A DNA stretch of 42,502 bases from Venenivibrio stagnispumantis (lineage in GTDB: Bacteria; Aquificota; Aquificia; Aquificales; Hydrogenothermaceae), in the NCBI RefSeq assembly GCF_900182795.1, contig NZ_FXTX01000014.1:1-42502 (forward strand), in the 5' to 3' direction. Below are positions 8,199-16,317 of this stretch, in pieces; within the stretch, counting starts at the first letter, position 1; every line of letters starts with the position of its first letter. Made by a program: the position numbers and the translations under genes. The notes under the pieces were generated by a model. The model was not told the origin of the DNA and searched no databases. It worked only from the letters and a program-made list of their open reading frames with translations.

Positions 8199-9417
8199 TC
8201 TCTTTTATTCTTCTTTTTTCTATCTGTAGGATTGTAAATTTATAATTGTTTATAACAATTACTTCATTTCTTCTTGCCATTCTTCCAAGATGATAAATAA
8301 TCATTCCACCCAAGGTTTCATAAGGACCAGAAGGAAATCTATCCTGCAAAATTGTTTCTACTTCTTTTATCTCTATTCTTCCATCAAATACAATATATTT
8401 ATCAGTTTGTTCTTTTATCAGATTCTGTTCTTTCTTTGTAGTTTTATCTTTTATCTGTCCCACTATCTCGGCAAGAACATCATTTATTGTAATAATACCA
8501 ATTGTTACACCTCTTTCATCAACAACGACTGCCATATGGTCTTTATAATGTTTAAATCCTTTTAAAACATTTGGAAGATTTGTAAATTCCGGTATATATC
8601 TTATACCTTTTAGATATTTAACTATATTATCGGAAGGATTTGCATTTATAACATCATAAGCCCTTATGACACCTATTATATTATCGACCCTCTTTCTATA
8701 TATAGGAATTCTTGAAAATCCTGTTTCTTTAAATATCTCTATAGCATCTGCAACTTTTTTGTCATCAGAAATCATAATAACATCAATTAAAGGAATAACA
8801 ATCTCTCCAAGTCTTCTATTTTTAAATATAATTACATTAGATATTATCTTTTTTTCAATATTTGGTATATCTTCACTTTCAGATAAAATCATATCTAATA
8901 TTTCTTCCCGTGTATATATCCTTTCAAAAGGAGCTTTAATATTAAATATTTTGTAGATGATTTTTGTTAATATATTTGCAAATATTAGGAATATCTTAAA
9001 TATCTTTCTGAAAAACTCTAAGAATGGAACTATAAAAAATATTAATTTTTCTGCATAATGTTGGAATATACTTTTTGGGATAATCTCACCAAAAATAAGA
9101 GTAAAAATAATTAAACTTTCTGCAAGAATTTCTTCTTTTGAATGAATAAATGGCACAAAATTTGCTAAATCATATAAAAAGCTAACAAATACGGTAGTAG
9201 CAATAACAATACTTAATGTGGTTCCGATTAAAGCAGTCCCAACATATTCTGTAAAATGTTTTTCAAGGAGATTATAAATCTTTTCTGCTTTTTTATCTCC
9301 TTCTTTTGCCTGATATTTTAATTTAGATTTATTTACAGAAAATAAAGCTATCTCAGAACCGGAAAATAAACCTTCTAAAAATATAAAAAATGCTACGGTA
9401 ATTATATAACTAATCAA
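8170..9417 (-). CDS. CorC/HlyC (CNNM-CBS) family membrane protein, copy 1
   Basis: A 415-aa protein with an N-terminal DUF21/CNNM membrane domain (FLEGLFSGSEIALFS, several helices to about residue 165). A CBS-domain pair (about 190-310) and a C-terminal CorC_HlyC domain (about 325-415) follow. Family members are implicated in magnesium or cobalt efflux/homeostasis; the old 'hemolysin' label is unsupported. I choose the TTG at 9417 because AGGAG stands 7 nt upstream, inside the end of the preceding gene. The upstream TTG at 9441 lies before that site. It is paired with a paralogue just upstream, 1 nt away. Confidence 0.88.
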   Translation of the reverse strand: MISYIITVAFFIFLEGLFSGSEIALFSVNKSKLKYQAKEGDKKAEKIYNLLEKHFTEYVGTALIGTTLSIVIATTVFVSFLYDLANFVPFIHSKEEILAESLIIFTLIFGEIIPKSIFQHYAEKLIFFIVPFLEFFRKIFKIFLIFANILTKIIYKIFNIKAPFERIYTREEILDMILSESEDIPNIEKKIISNVIIFKNRRLGEIVIPLIDVIMISDDKKVADAIEIFKETGFSRIPIYRKRVDNIIGVIRAYDVINANPSDNIVKYLKGIRYIPEFTNLPNVLKGFKHYKDHMAVVVDERGVTIGIITINDVLAEIVGQIKDKTTKKEQNLIKEQTDKYIVFDGRIEIKEVETILQDRFPSGPYETLGGMIIYHLGRMARRNEVIVINNYKFTILQIEKRRIKEIKIEVLDNL

Positions 9418-9418
9418 T

Positions 9419-10681
9419 TTACGTCTCCTCTTTCTTCTCAATTAAAACGGTAACTATTCTGTTTATATCCATTTCTAATATGGTAAATTCAAAATCTTGA
9501 TATCTGAATTTTTCTCCTTCTTCTGGAAATTTTTTAAGCTGGTCTAAAATAAAGCCGGCTAATGTATCATAATCGTAATCTTCCGGAAGTTGTAGATTTA
9601 TATGTTCTTTTAATATCTCTATATCTATTTTTCCGGATACTTTCCATTTATTTTCATCAATTTTTTCAATGGATGGTTCTTCTACTTCAAACTCCTCAGG
9701 TATATCTCCAACTATATATTCCAAAATATCCTGAAATGTTATAAGTCCTACCACCGTTCCGTGTTCATCTACAACTATTGCTATTTTTATTTTGTTTTCT
9801 TCAAAACTTTTTATAACATCTAAAAGTGTAGCAAATTCCGGAACAAATATAGCCTCTCTTATGAAATCCTGTATTTTTTTATCTTTTCCATCAAAGATAT
9901 AAGGTAGTATATCTTTTATATATAAAATACCAACAATTTTATCTAAGTTTTCTTCATAAACCGGAATTTTACTATAATCATGGTCTTTTAGTTCAGATAA
10001 AGCTTCTTCTATTGTTAAATTTTTTTCAAGGGCGAAAATATCTCTTCTTGGGGTCATAATTTCTACGGCTGTTTTCTGGTGAAGTTCCAAAGCAGATTCT
10101 ATTATTTCAAGTTCTTCTTCTGAAAATACTTTATTTTCTACTCCTAAATGGATTATACTTTTAATATCTTCTTCTGATATTTTTTTACTTTCGGTAGGAA
10201 TATCTACACCAAACTTTTTAAGTATCTTTTCTACAAATTTTTGTATTATAAATCTAAATGGAGTAAATATAATATAAAAAAGATAAAATATTCTAACTGT
10301 TTTAAATGCATATTTTTCAGGAAAATTAGCTCCAATAGTTTTTGGTGTTATTTCTCCAAAAGTAAGTAAAAGAATAGTAGATAATAAAACACCTATGAAT
10401 AGATATTTTTCTCCAAAATTTTCAATAATAAAAGAAGCTGTAATTGCAGATATTGATATATTTACAATCTCATTTCCTATTAAAAATGTTATAACAAGCT
10501 CTTTTGGCTTTGAGCGGATTTTATCTATTAAAATAGCAAGTTTATTTCCTTTTTTTGCCAATCTTTTTATTTTTAACCAATCAAGAGAGAAAAAAGAAGA
10601 TTCTATTCCGGCAAAAAATGCCGCTAAGATTAAAAGGATAAAAATTGTTATTATATATATATATGTTTCATTAAATAAAAT
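9419..10681 (-). CDS. CorC/HlyC family membrane protein, copy 2, with non-standard start
   Basis: A paralogue of the gene just downstream: DUF21 membrane domain, CBS pair (MTPRRDIFALEKNLTIEE) and CorC_HlyC domain. The first conventional start, a TTG at 10561, would remove the first membrane helix and the conserved FFAGIESSFFS motif. Both are encoded in frame upstream of it. Between the in-frame TAA just before the ribosome-binding site and 10561 there is no ATG, GTG or TTG. An ATT at 10681 lies 9 nt after GGGAGG (10696-10691) and would give about 420 aa. Alternatively a TTG at 10686 is one TA repeat unit out of frame. Both are discussed as a finding. Confidence 0.8.
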   Translation of the reverse strand: MLFNETYIYIITIFILLILAAFFAGIESSFFSLDWLKIKRLAKKGNKLAILIDKIRSKPKELVITFLIGNEIVNISISAITASFIIENFGEKYLFIGVLLSTILLLTFGEITPKTIGANFPEKYAFKTVRIFYLFYIIFTPFRFIIQKFVEKILKKFGVDIPTESKKISEEDIKSIIHLGVENKVFSEEELEIIESALELHQKTAVEIMTPRRDIFALEKNLTIEEALSELKDHDYSKIPVYEENLDKIVGILYIKDILPYIFDGKDKKIQDFIREAIFVPEFATLLDVIKSFEENKIKIAIVVDEHGTVVGLITFQDILEYIVGDIPEEFEVEEPSIEKIDENKWKVSGKIDIEILKEHINLQLPEDYDYDTLAGFILDQLKKFPEEGEKFRYQDFEFTILEMDINRIVTVLIEKKEET

Positions 10682-11588
10682 GGCAATAAACCTCCCTGTT
10701 ATTTATAAATTTTATATCCGGTTCTTTTTTACAAATTTCTGTTCTATTTGGACATTTTCCATAAAATATACAGCTTCCTTCCGGTGTTTCTATCTCTTCT
10801 ATATATTTTATTTTTTTTCTTTTTCTTGGTGTTTCCGGTGGTAAGCTTTCAAGTAATAGCTTTGTATAAGGATGCATAGGGTTATCTATAATATCTTCTG
10901 TCCTTCCTTTTTCCATTATTTTACCTTTATATAAAACTATTATTTTATCTGATATAGCAGAAACAACATTTAAATCGTGAGATATAAATAAAAAACTTAC
11001 ATTTCTATTTTCTTTCAGATTTTTAAGTAATTTAACTATACCGGTAGCAACTGATATATCAAGTGCTGATGTTGGCTCATCTGCAACTATTAAAGATGGA
11101 TTTAATATTATTGCTCTGGCTATTGCTACTCTTTGCCTTTGTCCTCCGGATAGTTCAGATGGGTATCTATTTAAAAAACTCTCATCAAGCCCTGCATCTG
11201 TTATTGCTTTTATAATTTTTTCTTTTCTGTCTTTCTCTTTATGCACAATAAGTGGCTCTTCTAAAATATCATATACCTTATATCTTGGATTTAAGGAGTT
11301 TCTTGGGTCTTGAAATATTATTGATGTTTCTCTTCTAAACTCTTTTTCTTTTATCTGATTTATATCTTTTCCTTTAAAATATATCTTTCCTTCATCTGAT
11401 TTTATCAGTTTTAAAATAAGTTTTCCTATGGTAGATTTTCCACTTCCGGATTCTCCGACTAATCCAACAACCTCTCCTTGATTTATCTCAAAAGATACAT
11501 TATCAACAGCCTTAAAATACTCTTTTTTTAAGAATCTCTTTTTAACCAAATATTTTTTTGATAAATTTTCTACTTTTAATATCTTCAT
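10671..11588 (-). CDS. Oligopeptide/dipeptide-type ABC transporter ATPase (OppF/DppF-like)
   Basis: A 305-aa ABC ATPase with Walker A GESGSGKST at residues 45-53, signature LSGGQRQRVAIARA, Walker B LIVADEPTSALD and an H-loop (FISHDLN). The C-terminal oligopeptide-transporter tail carries four cysteines (CIFYGKCPNRTEIC and a later YCHFI), as in OppD/OppF where a cluster may form. No permease, binding protein or partner ATPase is encoded next to it. Either it works with subunits encoded elsewhere or it is a stranded gene. The end overlaps the following CorC-type reading frame by 11 nt. Confidence 0.88.
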   Translation of the reverse strand: MKILKVENLSKKYLVKKRFLKKEYFKAVDNVSFEINQGEVVGLVGESGSGKSTIGKLILKLIKSDEGKIYFKGKDINQIKEKEFRRETSIIFQDPRNSLNPRYKVYDILEEPLIVHKEKDRKEKIIKAITDAGLDESFLNRYPSELSGGQRQRVAIARAIILNPSLIVADEPTSALDISVATGIVKLLKNLKENRNVSFLFISHDLNVVSAISDKIIVLYKGKIMEKGRTEDIIDNPMHPYTKLLLESLPPETPRKRKKIKYIEEIETPEGSCIFYGKCPNRTEICKKEPDIKFINNREVYCHFI

Positions 11589-11595
11589 TTTTTCC

Positions 11596-12528
11596 TCAAA
11601 AATGTATAGAATCTTTATTCAGTAAAATCATTATAAACCTATCAACACCAAGAGACGCTCCGCTACATTCAGGCAAATTTTTTATTGCATCTAAAAATTC
11701 ATCATCAATTTTATATTTTATACCTGTTTCTTTTTCCTTTTTTATAATATCATTTTTCAATATATCATAAACATATTGATAATCAGTAGCTTCATAATAA
11801 CCATTTACAAGTTCTATTCCATCTATATATGCTTCAAATCTTTTAGCTTTATTATTTTCTACCTTAGATAATAACCCAAGTTGTTTTGGATAATCATATA
11901 TAAAAGTAGGCTTATCTACTCCAAGAAAAGGCTCAACATAAAATGCATATATTCTAAAAAACAGCTCTTCCCAATCATCACTACCTTTAAAATTTTCTTT
12001 TTCTTTTAAAAATTTATTCATACTATTTATATTATCCAAATATACATTCGTATATCTATAAAAAGCTTCTTCCACCGTAATTTTTTCCCAATCTGTTAAA
12101 TCAAAAATCTTTCCTTTATAATCTATTTTTGGTTTTTTATTTATATTAATTGCCGTATAGATAAAAAGATTTTTTGTATCTTCCATTAAATCATTTAGGT
12201 TATATCCTACTCTATACCATTCAAGCATTGTAAATTCTATTTTGTGTTTATAAGAGCCTTCATAATTTCTAAAAACTTTTGTTATCTGAAAAATATCTTT
12301 TTTAATTTTAGAAAGTATTTTTTTCATCTGGATTTCTGGTGAAGTATGAAGAAATGCCTGAATTGGTTCTTTTTTTTCGTTATAAATAGTAAGTTCTACC
12401 GGATATATATTGCTGTCTAAATTTGGATAATATTGAATAATATCTGTGAAAACTTCTAAGGAATCTGTATTTATAAAATAATTTCTTATGGATTGTATAA
12501 TTTTTGCTTTTTTCTGCAGATAATCCAT
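11596..12528 (-). CDS. epmA: EpmA-like elongation factor P lysine ligase (PoxA/GenX)
   Basis: A 310-aa class II lysyl-tRNA-synthetase-like protein without the anticodon-binding domain, the hallmark of EpmA. Class II motifs are present: HTSPEIQMKKIL, FRNYEGSYKHKIEFTMLEWYR (motif 2) and GASLGVDRFIMILL (motif 3). EpmA attaches (R)-beta-lysine to a lysine of elongation factor P so that polyproline stretches are translated. The aminomutase partner epmB and efp are not in the window. The ATG lies only about 12 nt beyond the rpmA terminator hairpin and has no evident ribosome-binding site, so expression may depend on read-through or an internal promoter. Confidence 0.85.
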   Translation of the reverse strand: MDYLQKKAKIIQSIRNYFINTDSLEVFTDIIQYYPNLDSNIYPVELTIYNEKKEPIQAFLHTSPEIQMKKILSKIKKDIFQITKVFRNYEGSYKHKIEFTMLEWYRVGYNLNDLMEDTKNLFIYTAININKKPKIDYKGKIFDLTDWEKITVEEAFYRYTNVYLDNINSMNKFLKEKENFKGSDDWEELFFRIYAFYVEPFLGVDKPTFIYDYPKQLGLLSKVENNKAKRFEAYIDGIELVNGYYEATDYQYVYDILKNDIIKKEKETGIKYKIDDEFLDAIKNLPECSGASLGVDRFIMILLNKDSIHF

Positions 12529-12540
12529 TTTTTAAGAAAA

Positions 12541-12558
12541 AATGCCCTTTCGGGCATT
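12541..12558 (-). terminator. Rho-independent terminator of rplU-rpmA
   Basis: AATGCCC and GGGCATT form a 7-bp stem closed by a GAAA tetraloop when read on the minus strand. TTTTCTT follows. It starts 5 nt after the rpmA stop codon and lies just before epmA. Confidence 0.85.
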
Positions 12559-12562
12559 CTTT

Positions 12563-12820
12563 TTATTGAGCAACAGGGTATACGCTAACTACTTTTTTCC
12601 CTTTTGATGTTTCAAATTTAACTTGACCATCTATTAATGCAAAAAGAGTGTAATCTTTTCCCATTCCTACATTTTTTCCGGGATATATTTTTGTTCCTCT
12701 TTGTCTTACAAGAATATTTCCGGCTCTAACTATTTGACCATCGTATCTTTTTACTCCCAGACGCTTAGATATACTATCGCGACCATTACGGGTTGAACCA
12801 CCACTTGCCTTAGATGCCAT
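12563..12820 (-). CDS. rpmA: 50S ribosomal protein L27
   Basis: An 85-aa bL27 protein with the normal basic N-terminus [16 protein letters not shown], which reaches toward the peptidyl-transferase centre. The core [20 protein letters not shown] follows. The N-terminus starts directly without the cleavable extension seen in Firmicutes. It follows rplU by 13 nt in the usual rplU-rpmA order, with a ribosome-binding site AAGGAGG before the ATG, and ends at a strong terminator. Confidence 0.97.
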   Translation of the reverse strand: MASKASGGSTRNGRDSISKRLGVKRYDGQIVRAGNILVRQRGTKIYPGKNVGMGKDYTLFALIDGQVKFETSKGKKVVSVYPVAQ

Positions 12821-12833
12821 CTTTTATTCCTCC

Positions 12834-13124
12834 TTAACTAATTTCTTCAATTTTAATTAATGTATAAGGTTGTCTATGTCCGTTTAATTTATCATAATGT
12901 TTCTTTCTTTTAAAATGAAATACTAAAACTTTTTTATGTTTATCATGTTTTAATACCTGAGCTTTAACTTTTCCTTCTGTTTTTATATTTCCATTTTCAT
13001 CTTTAACAAAGATAGCCGGTAATTCTATGCTATCTCCCACATTTGCACATAATTTTTCAACTTTTAATAATGTTCCCTTTTCTACTTTATATTGCTTTCC
13101 ACCGGTTTTTATAACAGCATACAT
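12834..13124 (-). CDS. rplU: 50S ribosomal protein L21
   Basis: A 96-aa bL21 protein with the family start MYAVIKTGGKQYKVEKG and the C-terminal KRKKHYDKLNGHRQPYTLIKI. It is first in the rplU-rpmA pair. The ATG is preceded by AAGGAGGA at a suitable distance and by an extended -10 promoter about 40 nt upstream. The often-linked GTPase gene obgE does not follow; epmA does. Confidence 0.97.
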   Translation of the reverse strand: MYAVIKTGGKQYKVEKGTLLKVEKLCANVGDSIELPAIFVKDENGNIKTEGKVKAQVLKHDKHKKVLVFHFKRKKHYDKLNGHRQPYTLIKIEEIS

Positions 13125-13162
13125 CTACTTCATTCCTCCTTCTTCTAAAAATACAGAAAAAT

Positions 13163-13171
13163 ATTATAACA
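13163..13171 (-). promoter_or_regulatory. Extended -10 promoter of rplU-rpmA
   Basis: On the minus strand TGTTATAAT (TATAAT at 13163-13168 preceded by TGn) lies about 40 nt before the rplU ATG. It sits in the short spacer next to the tmRNA gene. The -35 region is poor. Confidence 0.5.
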
Positions 13172-13221
13172 TAAATTTTTTGATTTAGAGAGAAAATTAT
13201 TGAGAATTTGAGAATTATAAG

Positions 13222-13566
13222 TGGAGGCGGGGGGAATCGAACCCCCGTCCGACAGCATCCCAGCAGTTGGGCATCTACATGCTTAGCCTGTGAGAAAGTT
13301 TCGCCTATAAACCGGCACAGGCACCGGTTTATAGACTATCCTCTTAAAATTTCCCGAAAGCCTTAAGAGGAGCTCGGCTTTCAGTAGCCTGTATCTCTTA
13401 CGCCCTTCTACAGCCTACAGGCAAGCCATAGAGGACGTCGCTGCGTTAATTAAGCAGCGAGTGCGAGTTCGCGTTCGGGAATTGTTTGTTTTTGGTTTTT
13501 TACGGAGTCGCCTTCTCCGGCATGCTTCCCGCAGCCTAATGCTGCCGTCGAACCCGAATCGCCCCC
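13222..13566 (-). ncRNA. ssrA: Transfer-messenger RNA (tmRNA)
   Basis: The minus-strand transcript starts GGGGGCGATTCGGGTTCGAC and ends with a T-loop GGTTCGATTCC and CGCCTCC, which pairs with the 5' GGGGGCG to form the tRNA-like acceptor stem. The CCA end is not encoded in full (ACT follows). The tag frame ends at the TAA at 13450-13452. It encodes about 15-17 residues ending PERELALAA, with AAC as the likeliest resume codon (NQKQTIPERELALAA). tmRNA with SmpB rescues stalled ribosomes and marks the products for proteolysis. The gene is far richer in GC than its surroundings, typical of structural RNA in a thermophile. Confidence 0.95.
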
Positions 13567-13577
13567 ATATTCAATTG

Positions 13578-14108
13578 CTATGATAATATATTCCTGATAA
13601 TTAAATTTGCAATAACTCCATCAAAAAATCCAATTAATGCTCCAACAATAACATCTACCGGAAAATGTGCTCCCATATATATCCTTCCGTAAGATATTAT
13701 TAACGCATTTATCAGTAAAATTATGACAATATATATTGGTAAAAAAAATAAAGATACAGCAAAAATAGTAAAAGCATAAGCAGTATCTGCTGATGGAAAA
13801 CTTTTGAGAGAAACCGGCTCAAGCAGATTTACATTTTCAAGTAAAGAAGAAGGTCTTTTATGTTTAAAAGTATATTTTATAGAAGGCATTAAAATACCGG
13901 TAATTAATAAGCCAATAAATAAAGCATAAATACTCTTTATATTTGAAAAATACCAAAATATAAAGATATAAATCGGCAAAGAATAACTTTTTCCCATATA
14001 GTAGTAATATTTATAAAATTTATCAAGAAAAGAAAATCTTTTATTATTAATCAGATAAAATAGCTTTACATTCCATTTTATTCTTGTTTCCCAATCGTTT
14101 GGTATCAT
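13578..14108 (-). CDS. PAP2-superfamily membrane phosphatase
   Basis: A 176-aa integral membrane protein with about five helices and the three PAP2 phosphatase motifs: K-x6-RP (KYTFKHKRP), the central motif as PSADTA, and GRIYMGAHFPVD (R-x5-H-x3-D). In most relatives the middle motif is PSGH; here the His is replaced by Asp. The nucleophilic His of the third motif remains. Likely substrates are lipid phosphates such as undecaprenyl pyrophosphate or phosphatidylglycerol phosphate, but this cannot be assigned. The ATG overlaps the PHP gene's stop (TAATG), suggesting coupling. Confidence 0.85.
   Translation of the reverse strand: MIPNDWETRIKWNVKLFYLINNKRFSFLDKFYKYYYYMGKSYSLPIYIFIFWYFSNIKSIYALFIGLLITGILMPSIKYTFKHKRPSSLLENVNLLEPVSLKSFPSADTAYAFTIFAVSLFFLPIYIVIILLINALIISYGRIYMGAHFPVDVIVGALIGFFDGVIANLIIRNILS
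13583..13612 (-). promoter_or_regulatory. Candidate ssrA promoter
   Basis: TTGCAA (13607-13612) and TATTAT (13583-13588) are spaced 18 nt on the minus strand, inside the 3' end of the PAP2 gene. The predicted start is about 10 nt before the mature tmRNA 5' end, leaving a short leader for RNase P. Confidence 0.4.
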
Positions 14109-15172
14109 TAAACCACCTTAAAAAAGTTAGTTATTCCGATTAATCTAAATCCAAAATAATATCCAAATAATTTAAAATCATACTCATAAAGCTCTAAATG
14201 ATAATCTCCTTTTTCTTTTGCTTTATATTTAAAATAATCTTTCTCTGTAATTAAAACCGGTATATTATCTTTTTTTAAGATTGCTACTTTTTTCTTTTTA
14301 TTAAATTCAAAATATATATTACTATCTAAGGGTATTTCTTCACCGAGGATATATATTTTATTATCTTTTTCTGCCCAGATATTGAAAAAATTTTGTTTTA
14401 AAGATATATACAGATTGCCATTTTTTAAAGCATTTAGTAGCTGGTCTTTATTTTCTATCGGATGCGTAGAATAAACAATATTTATAAGCCATTTAAATCC
14501 GGATTTATATGAAGGTATCATTAAACCATGGGTTCTTTCTTGATAAACTACTTTTATATGTAAATCAGTTCCACCTATTATTTTTAAACCTTTTGCCCTG
14601 TTAAAATAAAGCTCTATCCATTTATCTGCCGGAATTAAGCTATTCCATTTATGGATTATATTTCTTGTTATCGGAAATATTAATAAATTTTTAATTAAAG
14701 AAAGCCCTGTAATTAATTTATTCCAAACAACAATATCTTTAATATTTATAATCTCATATAGATAATCCTTTTTAAATTCTCCCTTCCATCTATAATGCTC
14801 AAACTCAAAATTGTTAGGGTGAGATATTACCGGTATTTTATTTCCAAGAAGAAGTAATCTTCCATCTTCTGTGTTTCTTTCTTCTCCGGCAAAGATTTTT
14901 TCATCTTCAAAATATTTATAATCTGAGTTATTATGGTCTGTAATTAAAACAAAATCTATCTGATTTATCTCCATCGCTTTTTTTATATCAGAAGGTTTTC
15001 CAAGAGAATCAAAAGAAAATTGAGTGTGAATATGGGATATTACTTTATATGTATAAATACTTGGTTTTTCAAAAGCTTCACACTCAATATTATGTAGATT
15101 TAGTTTTTTAACCGGTTTAAATTCAAAATATGCTATATATAGTAGTAATAAAACTAAAATTATCCAAATTAT
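14108..15172 (-). CDS. Membrane-anchored PHP-domain metallohydrolase, non-standard start
   Basis: The frame encodes an N-terminal membrane helix (IIWIILVLLLLYIAYF) and then a PHP domain: HIHTQFSFDSLG (metal-binding motif I), FVLITDHNN (motif II), a Glu in FAGEERN and ISHPNN further on. PHP proteins are phosphoesterases, often for nucleotides or sugar phosphates; no substrate can be assigned. The first ATG, at 14974, would delete the helix and motif I. Upstream of it there is no ATG, GTG or TTG back to an in-frame TGA. An ATA (15172) or ATT (15169) follows GAGG at 7 or 10 nt, giving about 354 aa. The gene is coupled to the PAP2 phosphatase. Confidence 0.75.
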   Translation of the reverse strand: MIWIILVLLLLYIAYFEFKPVKKLNLHNIECEAFEKPSIYTYKVISHIHTQFSFDSLGKPSDIKKAMEINQIDFVLITDHNNSDYKYFEDEKIFAGEERNTEDGRLLLLGNKIPVISHPNNFEFEHYRWKGEFKKDYLYEIINIKDIVVWNKLITGLSLIKNLLIFPITRNIIHKWNSLIPADKWIELYFNRAKGLKIIGGTDLHIKVVYQERTHGLMIPSYKSGFKWLINIVYSTHPIENKDQLLNALKNGNLYISLKQNFFNIWAEKDNKIYILGEEIPLDSNIYFEFNKKKKVAILKKDNIPVLITEKDYFKYKAKEKGDYHLELYEYDFKLFGYYFGFRLIGITNFFKVV

Positions 15173-16305
15173 TTTGCTACCTCTGCTTCTTGGTTTTCCG
15201 GTTCTTCTTGTCCGGAAGGTATTCCTTCAACAAGCTCTCTGATTAAATCTTTTACATGGACTAATCTTTTTATTCTGTATCCATTAGAACCGCTGAAAAA
15301 TAAGCCTGTTTCATATCTTCCAAGATATGCATCTCCTAATCTATCAGCTATACAATATCCTACTTTTTTTGCTTCTTCTCCGTGATTGCAAGGGACTACG
15401 CAGTTAGATATACATTTAACTTCTGGAGCTGTTCCTCTTTCTATATCTTTTATTAATTTTGTTACTATTCCTCTTGCAGGATAACCTACCGGAGATTTAA
15501 GTAAAACTATATCTTCTTTTTTTGCATTGATTATAACTTTTTTAAATTCCATAGATGCATCGCATTCATAAGTGCCTACAAATCTTGTTCCCATCTGAAC
15601 GCCAGCTGCTCCTTGTGATATATACCATTCTATATCTTCTTTGCTCCATATTCCACCGGCTACTATTATAGGAAAATTTCCCCATAAATCTCTTTCTTTC
15701 ATTACTTCAACAAATAGATTTTCAAGCTGATATTCAGGTTTAAAACAATCTTCATAAGGTATTCCTTGATGCCCACCGGATAATGGCCCTTCAAGAACTA
15801 CCGCATCCGGTAATCTATTATATTTCTTTTTCCAATGCTTGCATATTACTCTTAATGCCCTTGCTGAAGAAACTATTGGAACAAGTGCAGCATCGCTTCC
15901 TTCTGCATACTCAGGCAATCTAAGTGGAAGCCCTGCACCGGAAATTATTATATTTGCTCCGGCTTCAATAGAATCTCTTACAACCCTGCCATAATCTGTT
16001 ATGGCACATAATATATTTACACCTATTACAGCTTTTTCTCCACCGGCTATATCTTTTGCATCTCTTATAATCTGCTGTAAAGCCTGTTTATTATGAATAT
16101 TTAAACTTCCTACCGGTCTTCCATCTTTTAATCTTACATAATTAGGATGTCTATATCCGGTTCCTACCGAAGAAACTACACCAAGACAGCCATTTTTTGA
16201 AACATTTCCGGCAAGATTTTCCCAAGATATTCCTACTCCCATTCCACCCTGTATTATCGGATATTGTATTTCATATTTTCCTATTCTTAATGATGGTAAT
16301 CCCAT
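15169..16305 (-). CDS. Nitronate monooxygenase-family flavoprotein
   Basis: A 378-aa TIM-barrel FMN protein of the nitronate monooxygenase / 2-nitropropane dioxygenase family. It begins with IQGGMGVGISWENLAG, has the central GPLSGGHQG and VAGGIWS segments and the phosphate-binding GAAGVQMGTRF. A C-terminal Cys-containing region (CISNCVVPCNHG, YCIADRLGDAYLG) is typical of a bacterial subgroup whose physiological substrate is not established. FabK-type enoyl-ACP reductases share the fold but are shorter. The ATG is preceded by AGGAG. Its stop overlaps the likely start of the PHP gene. Confidence 0.85.
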   Translation of the reverse strand: MGLPSLRIGKYEIQYPIIQGGMGVGISWENLAGNVSKNGCLGVVSSVGTGYRHPNYVRLKDGRPVGSLNIHNKQALQQIIRDAKDIAGGEKAVIGVNILCAITDYGRVVRDSIEAGANIIISGAGLPLRLPEYAEGSDAALVPIVSSARALRVICKHWKKKYNRLPDAVVLEGPLSGGHQGIPYEDCFKPEYQLENLFVEVMKERDLWGNFPIIVAGGIWSKEDIEWYISQGAAGVQMGTRFVGTYECDASMEFKKVIINAKKEDIVLLKSPVGYPARGIVTKLIKDIERGTAPEVKCISNCVVPCNHGEEAKKVGYCIADRLGDAYLGRYETGLFFSGSNGYRIKRLVHVKDLIRELVEGIPSGQEEPENQEAEVAK

Positions 16306-16317
16306 TTTTAATTACTC

